Notes under the pieces: generated by a model
The model's database searches: none
What the model was told of the DNA's origin: nothing
Seen by the model: only the letters and a program-made list of their open reading frames with translations
Program-made: the position numbers and the translations under genes
Part shown: in pieces, positions 35,005 to 47,823 of the stretch
Numbering within the stretch: the stretch's first letter is position 1
Layout of the letters: each line of letters begins with the position of its first letter
Origin: Cricetomys ansorgei
Taxonomy: Eukaryota > Chordata > Mammalia > Rodentia > Nesomyidae
Direction of reading: 5' to 3'
DNA length: 64,000 nucleotides
Assembly (NCBI GenBank): GCA_026225945.1
Contig: JAMJFZ010000711.1
Coordinates: 5,643,501-5,707,500, forward strand

Positions 35005-35173
35005 GCTGGGTGGTGGTGGTGCACACCTTTAATCCCAGCACTTGGGGGGGGCAGAGGCAGGCAGATCTCTATGACTTTGAGGCTAGCCTGGTCTACAGAG
35101 TGAGTTCCAGAAGAACCAAAGTTACAACAGAAAAATCCTGTCTTTAAAAGCAACAAATCAAAACAACAACAAC
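35005..35173 (+). repeat. B1 SINE with 14-bp target-site duplication
   Basis: GCTGGGTGGTGGTGGTGCACACCTTTAATCCCAGCACTTGG, CAGGCAGATCTCTATGACTTTGAGG, GGTCTACAGAGTGAGTTCCAG and a CAACAACAA tail. AGAATAAGTATTTA is present at 34991-35004 and at 35174-35187, a perfect 14-bp duplication. The best preserved B1 in the window. Its A and B box regions are recognisable, but it has a run of eight Gs at about 35044-35051. Confidence 0.96.
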
Positions 35174-35187
35174 AGAATAAGTATTTA

Positions 35188-35369
35188 TAATACAGTTAGA
35201 AATTACATTGGTTTAGGAAAATACACTGTCCTCTTTGAACTTTGACCTCTTTGGCCATTTATACTGGCTACATTTATATTACCAGACACGAATTCTTCCT
35301 ATGAGCAAGCCAGCAATTGTTTATCCCCTTTTAATAGAGCCACTGCCTCAATATAGTCTTATTTATTTA
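35188..35369. other. Unique DNA, no gene seen
   Basis: No supported feature. Confidence 0.5.
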
Positions 35370-35455
35370 TTTTTAATTTTGAGACAGGGTCTATGTAGCT
35401 TTAATTGGTCTATAACTCACAGAGATTTTCCTGAGAGATAAGATTAAAGGCTGGG
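35370..35455 (-). repeat. Partial B1 SINE, antisense, diverged
   Basis: TTTTGAGACAGGGTCTATGTAGC, GGTCTATAACTCACAGAGATTTTCC, GATTAAAGGCTGGGTGTAGTGG. It reads as a reversed, internally shortened B1. Confidence 0.8.
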
Positions 35456-35732
35456 TGTAGTGGAATATTTGGACTTATTCTCAAATATTATAAAGCTACA
35501 TTAACTTATGTGCAGTAATAAGTATTGTGAACAGCTGCTATATCTGACAGCCAGAGCCACTGCCCAAAGGTGACCTTTCTTAGCTGTTGGAACCACCTTC
35601 CTAGATGTGGATTCTGGAATGCAAGCTAGTTTGGAGTGACAGAGATCATCTATCCAATGGCCCATGAATGGAGCATTTGTTGTTCTAATATTGACTCTGC
35701 CCACTGAGACATCTGTTTTGAAAAACATCTGA

Positions 35733-36099
35733 TTGTATTAATGCTAATGGAGGAATTTTAGGGGGGGTCTCCCTCATCCTAAGCACTGGTCAGGGAAGAC
35801 CTTGTCCAGGGCTTGACTGGCCTATAAAAAGACATGCCAGTCACTTGAAGTTGGGGGTTGGTGTACTGTGGAAGTTCTATTAAGCATTAAGGCCTTCGTA
35901 TTAGTGGAGGGTGCTTCCCCTCAATAAAATATGTAGATGCCATGTGCTCCAGGTGACTCAGCCATGAGAGACTCAGGGTCAGTCAGTTAGCCATGAGAGG
36001 TGAGACCCTTTGCCTAAGCTGTCCAAGTTTTGTATCTCAGAGAGTTGTCTTTGCTCTTTATTGAAACCTGTCATATATATTAATATTTCCATCTACAGT
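35733..36099 (+). mobile_element. Candidate LTR (TG...CA, TATA and poly(A) signals)
   Basis: A 367-bp block starting TGTATTAATG and ending CATCTACA. It carries CCTATAAAAAGAC at about 35821 (TATA-like) and, about 100 bp downstream, TCAATAAAATATG (poly(A)-like). This is the arrangement of a retroviral-type LTR. No second copy is seen in the window and no convincing target duplication flanks it. The family is unknown to me. Confidence 0.35.
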
Positions 36100-36179
36100 T
36101 GAGTTGGTTATTGTTTTGGTTCATAGGTTTTATATGTTGGTAGGACTACTGATTGATTTTCTTCTTTGGTACCTTGTAT

Positions 36180-36366
36180 GCATCTTTAATATTATAAGAG
36201 GTAATGCTTGGGAAAGAGGCTTCTAGGTTAGTTCCTACTCAGTTCCTTCACATCCTATGTCTGAAAGTTTTGTGGTGTCTTCAGCAATAGAGTCTTATGT
36301 GTATGTTCTGGGAGGAAACTGTGGAGCAATACCATTAGCCTATATTGTATTGGGAGTCTCTTAGAA
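36180..36366 (-). mobile_element. L1 3'-UTR fragment, antisense
   Basis: TGTGGTGTCTTCAGCAATAGAGTCTTA matches the antisense L1 at about 11690-11715, and GCAATACCATTAGCC..TATTGTATTGGGAGTCTCTTAG continues the family text. Left limit uncertain. Confidence 0.5.
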
Positions 36367-37890
36367 AAAGAAAAATTCTAAAAATAGTTTTATGCTGATG
36401 AAATGTATTGATATATTAAGTCATATGTGTGATTTTTCTATCTGTATGACATTAAATGACAATTACAGAAAAAATATGTATGATGATAAAAAAAGTTAAT
36501 CACCTTGGATATTTTCTAGTGAGAACAGTCCTGTATTTTGAATTCTGTAGTGTACACATGAATATAAACATGTGATAAAATGACACAGGACTGAACATTA
36601 TGTATATTTATGACAAATGAGTGGTATGTACTACCCAAAATAAATTTTCTTATTTTAATATTGTACTACAACTATTTAAGATGTACATTTAAGAGAAATT
36701 GGATAAAGGATGGATACTATCTATTTATATTACTTTTGAAAATGCGTGTCAGTATGTAATTATTTCAAAATGAAAAGCTAAAACAGAAAATATTTTAAAA
36801 TATCATTCTGTTAAATAAGTTGACATAAGGAAGAATATTTGACTATTACACAGAGGAAAATACCAATTAGCACAACCCCTTTAAAGGATATTGAGAATAT
36901 AGAAATGAAACAATGGTAAAACAAAATAATGAGAATGTAGGTTTTTCAATATGCATGATTGTTGCTTTTTTAATTTCTAGAAAGTATCCTAAGTTAAACT
37001 GATATACCAGTGAAAATAGAATGACAATTCTTTCTCTTTGAATATGAAAAAAGATGTTTGGGTATATGAAAGCCTCATTGCTACTGTGAAGATAGGCTGT
37101 GGTTTACGTTCAAATCTAGACAGTCTGATCCATTGGTAATGTTTGTGTGAAGTATATTGGCACTAATGGGAGTACTAAAATCCTACTCATGTACTGAGGA
37201 TCACAGCAGAAGAATGCACTGGAGAGAGAAGATCCCATATTCTCCCAGCGGAAATAAAAGATTATTGCTGACTAATGGTGATAGGAACACTATAACCACC
37301 ATTAATTGAGTAAGAATTTCATGAAATGGCTGGGACTTCATATTTTCAGCATAAAACCAGAGAATAGATTGTTTTTGAAGATGATCCAGAGCTTCTAATG
37401 TTCCTCTGCAAGGAACAGGAAAAAGCAGAACTGAGCCATTATGCCAAATGAGCTCTCAGAGTGTTTTTTTTTAAATTTAGTATAAAATGAAGAAAAGTAA
37501 AATATATTCCATCAATACCATGATGAGTGTCCCCAATTTTAGATCTCATTTCCCTCTTTCAAAATAAAAGAAATAAGGCTTTGCATTATATAAAAAGATA
37601 GTTTTATCAATAATTATAATAGGGAAATAGTAGGAAAAAATATGTGTTATGATTATGTAAAATAGTCTTCATTCTAGTCCTGCATTCATAGCATCCACAA
37701 CACTTCTCTGTTATATAGATTGTACATGGAGTACTATAAAATGAATGAATGAGTGATCAAATGTTTAAGTGAATTACCTAGTCTAGGGAATCTTAAGCAG
37801 TTAGTGAAATAACTATGCTAATCATGATATTAAATATGAATATGATAATGTTGAGCAAAGAAATCAGAATGTGTAATAGTGACTGGATAA
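36367..37890. other. Unique AT-rich DNA, no gene seen
   Basis: No supported feature. Confidence 0.5.
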
Positions 37891-38067
37891 ATGGTTCTTA
37901 AGCTTCAGTATACATCGTATTACCTAGAGGGCTTGTTAGCACACAAATTGCTGAGTCTCAACACTGGTTTCTGCTTCAGTAGTTCTGCCAGGGGCCCCCA
38001 TATTTTGTATTTCTAGCAAGTCCGCAGTGTTCATTGTGCTGATCTTAAAACCACATTTGAGAACTGG
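37891..38067 (+). mobile_element. MER5A-type hAT DNA transposon fossil
   Basis: About 177 bp. The ends ATGGTTCTTAAGCTTCAG and CACATTTGAGAACTGG are inverted-repeat-like. Inside are ATTACCTAGAGGGCTTGTTAGCACACAAATTGCTGAG and TTCTGCTTCAGTAGTTCTGCCAGGGGCC, matching the known order of MER5A (a non-autonomous hAT-Charlie element of placental mammals). Non-coding. Confidence 0.85.
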
Positions 38068-40029
38068 ACCTCTACAGGATGTTTTCAAGTACAGAGAACA
38101 AGAAAATGCAATTATACTTTGACAAGTACTGAGAAGCAGTACTAACTGTGATTGACTTTGGCAGATGGATTCATGACTTAATTTTATCTTTTCCTTTCTA
38201 CTGCCATTTTTCTTTTAAAAAGATGTATGATTAACTAGTGTTCAAAAAATGGAAACTAAAAATGTTTAGGAAGCCTGTTTCAAATTTAGGGTAGGAGGGA
38301 CCAAACATGTACTATGGGGCACTTAGGAGAGCTGCAGATATCTGTGATAGGAAAAATATGCTCTCTTCCTTTATTGACAAGCTCTGTTCCAGCATAAGGG
38401 GAGATAGAGCAGTAGACTTTTGAAAGATGTGTGCTAGGTGCTGCATTCTTCACCTGTTTTACTTAAGACTCATAACAAGTAAATAAATGAGAAAAAGTAA
38501 GTAAACAAACAAAATGAATATATAGCATGTACACAATAAAAAGGGATGTCAACTATTTTGGAGGTGAGGTGATGAAACAGGGGTGGAGGAGCTAATATAA
38601 GTGATTATATGTGCTCACTGATGTTAAATAGGTGCTGTACTTGACACCTAAAGCCATTGTCTTTTAGACACATGTCTTCACTCTACTACAGCAGACTCAC
38701 AGATTTGATGATTAGGATTTCCTAGAGACCTGGGCTCAGTTTGCTGAATGCTCAGTGTGCCTCTAAGGTGGGAATACAGAGGCACTTCATATTTCCCACA
38801 TTAACCTTGAGTTGTGCTAACACAAATGTTTGATTATTTTCTAATTATACATCTGGATCTTTCTGTCATTCTCCTTTCCAGTATATAGATACTTTTAGAC
38901 AGTATCAAAGGGCCCTTGTGCTCTACTCCCTGATGGTTGACTAAGGAGAAGCAGACAATGAAGACTGAGTGAGTTTGGTCTACTGTATTCAGACTTTCCC
39001 CTGTTAGGCCATGTTAACACTTGGCTACATTTTGCTGCCAGAACCTTATCCATTAAAATTTTCTCTTTGAGATGCACATCAACAGCTTCTAGCATTTGAG
39101 TTCTTATTTTATCCAATATGGTGTAGAGCTATTGGTTGCTCTTCTTTCTGTGTCTTTGATGATACATTACATCTTCTACATTCTTTGTTGTTTTTTATTA
39201 GTGATATCCACACCACGGTCTGTAATCCCATCACTAGCCTCTCCTCCTTTCCCTCTGGGGATCTTTGCCACTAGACCTGTAATTCATCTCAACTTCCGTG
39301 TCTAGGAAAACATATATTCTACTCACAGAGAACAAGAAACAAAGGTTCCCAACTTCCCAGCATGTGTTGTAAGAGTATGGGCTTCCAAGTAAACCATATC
39401 TATTGAAATCTTCATTTTTATGATTTCTACATGATACAAAAAAGGTTGCTTGAGATGCAAATTTCCGTGCAAAATTCAGGCTTATCATTTCTTATTTTTT
39501 TAGTTGTTGTGAGTCTTAAGTAAAATGTCTCATGTATGTAGCACCTAACATGTGTTCAAAATTTTACTTCCCTATCTTTCCTTATGCTGGAACAGGACAT
39601 GCCAATAAAAGGAGACAGCTCATTTATTCTTTTATAGATGTCTACAGCTGTTCTAAGTACCTTATGGTGCAGTTTCAGTTCCCCTACCCCAAATTTACAG
39701 CATAATTTTCTCTTTTTGGACAATGTGCGTCTATCTTCTGTCCATTCTTGTTGATGAGACAATATTAGAGTCCAGAAAGTGAAGAGAAATACACATGTTC
39801 TTCAAAGGAGAGCTCTGTAAACAGACACATCGAGTTACTAGCTTTTATACAAAAATGCATCTTCTCCTATTAAGAAAGCAACACATCGTTCCCCTTGTTA
39901 ACCAGAGTATATCGAGTTTCATAAGAGGTCTCACTCTTACTGAAGGCCCGGATTATTTTTATGTCAAGACAAAGCTTCACGATATCTGGCAAGGTTTTGT
40001 GATATGATGGATCATAGCTTTGTGTGAGG
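38068..40029. other. Long unique stretch, no gene seen
   Basis: Frames at 38895-39116 (-), 39096-39305 (+), 39234-39488 (-) and 39556-39762 (-) have no known motif and no splice context I can support. Confidence 0.5.
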
Positions 40030-40232
40030 CAGATTACCAGATAATTTATATGAGCATGTTATCTTACTTAGATCTTGAAACAAGCCTATAAATATTGTGA
40101 TAACCTAATTTGCCTCAATTAGTTAAGAGAAGGCTTTGAAACTTTAGGTAAATTAACACTTTTAAATGGTAGTATAAGAACCCAGGTCTCTTTGAAGTCA
40201 ATGTTTGTTTTTAATATATCACTACAGTGTTT
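40030..40232 (-). repeat. MIR SINE, antisense
   Basis: GTTATCTTACTTAGATCTTGAAACAAGCCTATAAATATTGTGATAACC, then CTTTAGGTAAATTAACACTTTTAAATGGTAGTATAAGAACCCAGGTCTC. Read in reverse this is the MIR core with 'gaggtaagtaacttgcccaaggtcac...gaacccaggtctc' spacing. A fairly long copy. Confidence 0.75.
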
Positions 40233-42353
40233 TTCTGGTCATGTGCTTAAAAAAGTAATGTAATTCTGGAATAACTATGTGTTTTACAATTGTGTTGGAT
40301 GAATTGGGCATCTCAGGATCTTTGATGTCCTACAGCTACATCAAGACATGATGGCCTGACCCTATATTTCAACACACATGAACTATGTGATGGTAGATTA
40401 AAAAAATATTCAACTGCCTCCTACCTTTCTCATCTATAAAAGAAATATTCCTAGTACATGCTGGATAGAACACTTTCATGGTAGTGGTGCCAATGAGTTT
40501 CAATTTCTTACATGTCTATAGACTTACATTTCTAAATAGGGCATGCATTTTCTTTTCTTCTATACTGTTTTGGATTAAATATCCACAAACTCCTGACAGT
40601 ATGATATTTTTGATTATCTATTCTTATTCCTAGCTTAACATTTTTGACTGAGTAATCAATTATAAATAAAGATTATATCAATTGATTTCCCTGACAGAGT
40701 CACTTTATTTGGAAGCAAGGCAGACTCAAAGACAAAAGGTCAGCTTCTCTCCTCTTGGAACATTAATGTAATAATGATATACCTTATGTATTTTGGAATG
40801 CAGGAACCAGCAGTTGTCCACTCTGAAGCACTGCCCCCTTTCACTTTGAAGTTCCAATTCTCCTTAAACACACGTCTGGATAACAATTAACAAATGCAGT
40901 TTGTACCTCCACCAGTGGATCTCATTAATCTGGTCCCTTCAATTTATTATGCTCCAGGTGTTTGAAATTCTATCATAGTGAATGGCAGAGTCTATAAATT
41001 TATCATAGAACTTCTTTCAATATCAAGTTATAGCCACAATAGGATAGTTAGATGATAACTCGTGTGCAGTCGCTCAGATGCAGATATCAAAGACATGAAT
41101 GCATGAAAGATAAACACATTCCAACAATGATGAAGACATAGATTCCTTTCTCAGTAGTTTCAGAGTGAAAATATTTGCTTCAAAATACCCACAAAATGAT
41201 TTTCAGAAAGGACTGAACAGGTGTTGGCTATGACACATATGACAGGACTTGATGTCCAAGCAGTCTCTAGGTGATCAACATAGGGAGGCTGTCACTTAAG
41301 CTGACTATGCACAAAAATGAAAAGAAATCTGAGCTGTTCTAATATACAGTGTGAACCGTGGCAGCTAACATTCTTATTTTGATTGTACCACTTTTAAAAT
41401 GATGCCTGATATAGTAGATTACCTTTCCAGGTCTGATGCCCTTCCATTGCAAAGTAGAAGCTAGAAGGGAAAGAAATTAAAATCTAACTGATGCTTACTA
41501 TCTAGTTATTATAACAAACATGATATGCAACTCTGCCCTCTCTCTTCAGGCACAGATCTGTATATAGAGACATGCTTCTATTTAAGATGAATAAATTGAG
41601 AATGAAGTAACCCATATCCATGTTGAAATGATAGAATAGGTCCTGAAGTATGCATTTAAAATTATGTGTTTGGACCATTATGTATCATTGTGAGCAATAT
41701 CCTAAAAGACAAATAAATTTTGTGTGGTTTCATCTGCAATTGGCTATATTTCATATACATCCATTTATAGGTATGAGTAAATGTTCATTAATATAATCTT
41801 TTTGATAGCACTTGTGGAGAATGTCTAAGAATTCTAGAAGCTACATAAATTTCATTGAGCCAGAGAAGGGTTAAGTTTAGCAGTGTCCTAAAAGTAAATC
41901 TCTATCCTTTCAGTTAAAAGTAGTTCAGGGAATTCTTGAAAACGTTACCACTTAGAAGTTAGTGGCAAATTATTCTGAAATCAGCCTTATTATAGTAGAA
42001 ATGTTTCTCTGGTAGAAATTTAACGAGGATAAGAATACAAAATTTTAATCATTGATGATGATATAGTCAGATTACAGTATCAATTTTTGATGATTATGCC
42101 ACTTGAAGACATGCGGAAAAAGTTTTCAAAGAATGTGAACTTGTTGAAATTCAGATTTGACCTAAAAGTTTTTCTTGCTTCTAGGATTCCTTCTCATCTA
42201 CTTATGAATAGAATCAATAATGAATTCAACGAGTCCTTTCTGAATCCCTATATTGTGCCAATGTCTGTGCAAAATTTCTGAAACTGGAGATGCAGCAGCC
42301 ATAGCTCCTGAATATAAAAAACTTGCAATTTTTGTGGGCTAGAAGATATTTTA
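40233..42353. other. Long unique stretch, no gene seen
   Basis: About 2.1 kb. No repeat or frame that I can support. Confidence 0.5.
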
Positions 42354-42505
42354 TGCTGGGCAGTGGTGGTGCATGCTTTTAATCACAGCACTAGGGAGGC
42401 AGAGACAGGTGGATCTCTGTGAGTTTAAGGCCAGCCTGGTCTACAGAGTGAGTTCCAGGACAGTCAGAGTTACAACTGAGAAGACTTGTCTCAAAAACCA
42501 AAAAT
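42354..42505 (+). repeat. B1 SINE
   Basis: TGCTGGGCAGTGGTGGTGCATGCTTTTAATCACAGCACTAGGGAGGC, GTGGATCTCTGTGAGTTTAAGGCCAGCCTGGTCTACAGAGTGAGTTCCAGG, TCTCAAAAACC. Possible imperfect target duplication ATATTTTA / ATATTTTTT around it. Confidence 0.94.
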
Positions 42506-42609
42506 ATTTTTTAAGTTTGAAAATCATAACAGCAGAGATAATCTTTTATATCAAAATGCATTTTTGCCTTTATCTTCAGAACTAACCATCAAACAATAAC
42601 AGAAATAGC

Positions 42610-43035
42610 ATGAACTTCCCTGTTAAAAACCACACTGCCAACTGTCACTCATTTATTTCCAGATCCATGTCATATAACAGAGTTTGTAAAGCACACAGTA
42701 TGGACTATGCAGTTTTTCTATACATAGTATTTCTTCTTTCCTATCTACCTGATAGTATCTTATTCATCATGCAGTCTTCAATTGAACCTCATCTTACCCA
42801 TAAAACCACACTCTTCATGACTTGGCTCCTTGAACCTCAGCAGTAGTATTCCTCTGCTTTTCCAATGTGCAAATATAAACTTCTGTTATAGAATCAAAAG
42901 GATTCTATATTACTCTATATTACTCTTCTATTCAAGAATGCCAACCTCTGTGAGAATAAAGTTCATGCCAGATTTCTCACTGTATTCCAGTGTTTTGATA
43001 AGGTTTTATATGATATTTTAATGAATAAATGGAAG
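42610..43035 (+). repeat. Possible L2 LINE 3'-end remnant
   Basis: The right part AGAATGCCAACCTCTGTGAGAATAAAGTTCATGCC, CTCACTGTATTCCAGTGTTTTGATAAGG, TTTTAATGAATAAATGG follows the L2 3' end ('agaatgtaagctccatgagggcaggg...tgtatccccagcgcctagaac...ttgttgaatgaatgaatg'). The left part is less clear. Ancient and strongly diverged. Confidence 0.45.
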
Positions 43036-44177
43036 GGACAATATTTAACTTAATTGTCCAATTCTCTCTTTGCTTCTGTTTTGGGTCATCACTGAAATTC
43101 ATGCTAATACCAAACACTTCCAATCCCCACCTTTCATTGATAGGTTGTTTTCATTATTCTCCTGTTGTTTTGTCTCTGCTAAAGTAATAGTGACCACTTT
43201 ATTAAATTTACTGGCATCTGGAGCATCTCCCTTCTCCTTATCTTTCTCTAAATTGAACTTAGAATAATTAATTTTGTACCTTTATTTCTCTTTCAAGCTT
43301 AATGGCTTTCAACATCTTTATAATCAGACAGGAGGTAGAGAGATCATAGCAACTGACATATATGATTCTTTTTCTGTTTTAATAAAATAAAGAGGCCTAA
43401 TAAATGAGATCATTTTAGGCCCTAATGAGATAATTTGGTGTTAATATTTATATGGGAAATCAATTTACAAATTGACAAAGAGTTTCCAAAACAACATTTT
43501 TTTCTGATGAAAATTGTTTGCAGAGTTAAATATCAGAAAGCAGAAGCATAATTGTGCATCCTTTGATCAATAATGTACTTTGTGGGAAATCAACATTTAA
43601 CATCAGACAGATACGTGCTTAAATCTCAATTGGATCTGTTTTGTCCTTAGTCTCAGAAGCTTTTGGTGACTTGTAAAAAAATCATTATTTTTAACTACAG
43701 GGAATGAAAAATAGCATCCACTATACATAGTTGATATCATTTATGATATATAAGGCTTATGATATATAATGAATATTGAATACTTATAAATTACTTTATT
43801 AAATAGACAATATATTTTATAAACTTATGTTCATGTAAGCAAACTAGTATTTATGTCTTATTATATTCTTATCTGTTTTTAGAAAATGTAACCTAAATCA
43901 GTTTCCAAAAGCTCTGTAATTTGGTAACAAGAATTAAAAAATAATCTAAGCTTAGTGTTTGTTAATATTTTGTTAGTTCTAGTTATAGTGACTTGTTACT
44001 GCTCTAAGAATTTTATGGTTTCAAATGTTTCAGGAAGCCCATTATTCATCTTGAGTTGAATTTTGTGTATGTCACAAAGCAGAATCTGACTTCGTTCTCT
44101 TGCAGGTAGATAGCTGATTACTTTTTTTTTTTTTGTATCCAACTTAAATTCTGTAAGTCAGAAATAAACTCACTCCA
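43036..44177. other. Unique AT-rich DNA, no gene seen
   Basis: No supported feature. A T-run at 44121-44134. Confidence 0.5.
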
Positions 44178-44526
44178 AATGGTTAATCTTCATTGTCAGT
44201 TTGACTGGATTAAGAATTAACTTTGAAGCATATCTAAATGCGTTTATGAGAGTGTTTCCAGAAGTGTTTAACTGAGCAGGGAAGTCTTACTCTAAATATC
44301 AGTGATACACTCGCCACAGGATGGAGTAAAAAATGAATAAAAAGGAAAAAGTGAATGAGTACCCACATTCATCCATTTCTGCTTCTGGATTCAGCACAAA
44401 ACACGACGAGCTGTCTCCGTGCACTCCCTGTCATGATGGACTGTGTCCCCATGAACTGTAAGAGAAAACAAATCTCATCCTGCTCAAGACATTTCTGTCA
44501 TAGTCACGAGGAAGATAACTAACACA
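44178..44526 (+). mobile_element. MaLR solo LTR, sense
   Basis: Same family as the antisense LTR at 23240. GGTTAATCTTCATTGTCAGTTTGACTGGATT, GAGAGTGTTTCCAGAAGTGTTTAACTGAGCAGGGAAG, TCCATTTCTGCTTCTGGATTC, GATGGACTGTGTCCCCATGAACTG, GTCATAGTCACGAGGAAGATAACTAACACA. The start lacks the usual TG. No clear target duplication (CTCCA before, CTCTG after). Confidence 0.75.
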
Positions 44527-44871
44527 CTCTGGGTCTCTAGTCAGTTCTGAAATTGAAAACTCAGTATTTAAGATTTTTTTTAATGTATCAAAACTCTACT
44601 ATTTTTGGATATTCTTTGTCACAGGAATTGACACATGAATTTTAGAGATTATTTGACAATTTCTGCAAATGTTCTTTAGTTTCTGATGCCCTTGGAGAGT
44701 CACAGTTAACAACAGAGGGTATATCCTTTGATGCATCATCTTCCTGCCATTATGTCTCTCTGTCATGATCTGAGTTACATGTACCTAGAAGTATTAGCAC
44801 ACTGAGAATATTTTATAAAGACCAAGCCACAAGAAAATTCACAGCTGACATTCCCTCAAAAAGAGCTGTGA
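44527..44871. other. Unique DNA, no gene seen
   Basis: No supported feature. Confidence 0.5.
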
Positions 44872-44872
44872 C

Positions 44873-45020
44873 AGCCAGGCACTGGTAGTGCCCACCTTTA
44901 ATCCCAGCACTCTGGAGACAGAAGCAGGCAGATCTCTGTGAGGTTGAGGCCAGTCAGGTCTACAGAGTGGGTTCCAGGGCAGTCAGAGTTACAACAGAGA
45001 AACCCTGCCTCAATAAATAC
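44873..45020 (+). repeat. B1 SINE with 8-bp target-site duplication
   Basis: AGCCAGGCACTGGTAGTGCCCACCTTTAATCCCAGCACTC, CAGATCTCTGTGAGGTTGAGGCCAGTCAGGTCTACAGAGTGGGTTCCAGGG, AAACCCTGCCTC. GAGCTGTG occurs at 44863-44870 and 45024-45031. Confidence 0.94.
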
Positions 45021-45031
45021 AAGGAGCTGTG

Positions 45032-46589
45032 GCTAGAATTGTAAAGAATCATATGTAAGGTGTTTGTTAAATGAGCATCTAAAAGGAGAGAATTCATAAA
45101 CTATCTTCAGGAGTAAGTTCAACTTTTCTATCTATAGGGACAGGTGAAACATTTAAAGTTATTTAAACAACACAAAACATTGTCACCAACAAGGTCAATG
45201 TAATTGCTAACACCTTACTGCTAGGAACACTTTTTCAAAAACTTTGAGGTAATAACTATTATTAGTTATTATTAGAAAAAGAAATGAATTCTGAAGTATG
45301 ATAGAAATTTGTGTAGATTAAAACAGTCAGCTGGGCTTATCTACTATGAGTTTTCATACACTGAATGCTTATAAATACATTAAACGTAGATATAAATAAA
45401 TATACCTAAACCTGTATATCTTTAATATTGAGCAAATGGATGACAGAGGGAAATGGAAGACCAAAATATTACTATATTGTATAAGCATAATAAAAACACT
45501 AGATTGTTATTCATAAAGCAAAGAAAGCATTATCAAAGAAGTATTTGAGACTAAAATGAACACATATGGGAGGCCAAGAGAGTTGGTGATGGGTTATTTT
45601 ATTTTACAAAGCAGAGCTGTGGACACAATCAATGAAAGCTTAATAAATGAGTTGAGCGATGAAATTTAGAAGATATTTTCCAAAGGAAGACTAAATTAAA
45701 CTTGTTAAAATCCTCATGAGGAAGGATAGTGATCAGCCTCAAACTTCAACCATCGACCTACGTGAATTTATTAATAAATATGCAGAATTGAATGTTTTGC
45801 AACCATTTGCTCTTTAAGTAAATTGCTGGTCTCCTTTACTTCTATTAATTATATAGTAACATGAGACAGATTTCCTTTCTTACTTACTTTAAATGAATAT
45901 AGTAAACAAATAAAATTTGTCCTAAAATCAGGAACTTGACAAGAAGCCATAGACATCAAATGAGCCCCAAAAACCTTTTTTTTTTTTAAGGAGAGACTTG
46001 GTATAATTTATTCCTGTAAAACTTCTCCAGAGACTGTTGGTACCAATGAGTAGAATAGCATTAAACTTGAGCAGAACTGTCATTTTTTTGTCATAATGTA
46101 TTGTGTTGTTCCAAAAGTGATTTCTGAATCACATAGAACATGTTACTAGTTTTTCACTAAAAATTTTCAAGAGATGAAACCCACCACAATGGCATCTTAA
46201 TGGAAGCAATTCCCAAATTGGACATAATCAATATATAACCTTAGATTTTATACTGATAGTGTTGGAACTTGTTTAATATATTTGAAAATTCTTTTTGCAA
46301 TATTGTAAATGTATTATGTTCAAATTGTCAATCCTTCTTCTTATGCATAAATTTCTCTATGTTTGTAACTATTAATTATATTTTGTGACTCACTGAGATT
46401 AATGAGTGCTATTAATGTGACCATGAGTTTAAAGCTATCCTTGGAGCATGCTGAGAACAATTAGTAACTAAGGAGAATAGAAAAATAATAGAAAAATTTG
46501 AAAATTGATTTAAACAGAAGATATGGATGTGAAGTCTTAATTTCTAAAACATGTGTATTTATGCATATATTTACTTATTTTTAATTACA
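45032..46589. other. Unique AT-rich DNA, no gene seen
   Basis: No supported feature. A T-run at 45978-45988. Confidence 0.5.
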
Positions 46590-46595
46590 TATTTA

Positions 46596-46928
46596 TGTTG
46601 TAGAAATTTATTTCTAACTTTGTTTAAAATATTGTTTTGTATACTGTTGGGTGAGGGTCTGCCTAAGTCTTGGCATTTTGTATTGTCTGCAGGTGTTGGA
46701 TTTATGTAAATGATGTTGATTGCTAATGATCTGCATATGCTATTAATAGAACGCCTGAGGAGTTCTGTATCAATAAAAGCACCCAAGCTCAGATGCTCAG
46801 GGTTCCACTGTTCAGTATGGCACTAGCCAGGATAGTGGTTCCCTCTGCTAAGGTCTGGCAGGGTATGCACCAATGAATATGCCTCCTTGTCATCCTTAGT
46901 GAGCCACCACTGTAGGCTTACTACTACA
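46596..46928 (+). mobile_element. 5' LTR of a short ERVK-type element
   Basis: 333 bp, TGTTGTAGAAATTTATTTCT to CTTACTACTACA. A direct repeat of 47837 to about 48173 and of the solo LTR at 4538-4865. By eye about one position in seven differs between the two LTRs of this element, so it is old. AATAAA at 46772-46777 is the likely poly(A) signal, followed by a G/T-rich stretch. The six bases before it are TATTTA (46590-46595). Confidence 0.85.
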
Positions 46929-46930
46929 AC

Positions 46931-46948
46931 TGGCACTGCAACACAGGG
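46931..46948 (+). promoter_or_regulatory. tRNA primer-binding-like site
   Basis: Begins TGGC two bases after the LTR end, with CAACA and GGG in the positions expected for a lysine-tRNA primer site. Imperfect, so the tRNA assignment is an inference. Confidence 0.6.
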
Positions 46949-47823
46949 CATGACATCACATCAACCATATTCAACCTCACAGAGTCAGTTTTGTTTTGTT
47001 TTCTGCAAACCTGTCCAGATACTAGTGAGGTGAGGTAGTCCTGACAAAACACATCTACTATGGTGATGATATCTCCACCCCATGAGGGAACCATTCCTGC
47101 AGACAAACTTATCAGTTGTTTTTCCAGGAAACCAGATTATATCTTAAAGTCTGGAAAGTGTTTCCTCAGGGTCAGCACACAGACGCTATCTTCCAGAACT
47201 GGCCAAGGTTGTGTCTCATGCTGGTAGCTGAACTTGGTACTGTAAGAGTCACCCAGGTGGTGCTGGTTTTGAAGGCATGAAGGGGTCATGGAGAGTTGCT
47301 GAGGCTTGCACTATGAGAGGCCAGGAGAGACCATTGGTAAAGAAGTAGCCTCAGTAACAGTTGAAGGCCTAGATTGAAGGAGTCACATAAAGAAGTTGAG
47401 GCTTGCCACCACGGAAGAGCCCAGAAAAGGCTATTGATGAAAGTGAAGCCCAATTGCAGCAAGGGACCTCAGCATTCTGAAGATGCCAGTACCATGGGAT
47501 AACCACCAAGAACAGCAGCAGCAGTGAAATGAAGCCAGTCAAAGCCTGGAGGACAAGCTGTGTGTGCTGTAGATAGAAAAGCCAGAGAAGTGATCCAAGC
47601 CCTTTGGAGGATCCCAGAAGATTGTGAGTGATTTCCAGATAATTGGACATTGATAATGTTTTTCTGCTGTCCAAAGACATTCTGAAAAGCTTGCTAGATG
47701 TTTGCTTTCATTTGGCCCTGTGCATTAGCAACCCTTGTGGTTGTTTCTCTTGTAAATAATTTTGCTGCTGGTGTAGTGTTAAATTGTGTTGTAGAGATAA
47801 AGCAATTTTTGATTGGCTTATAC

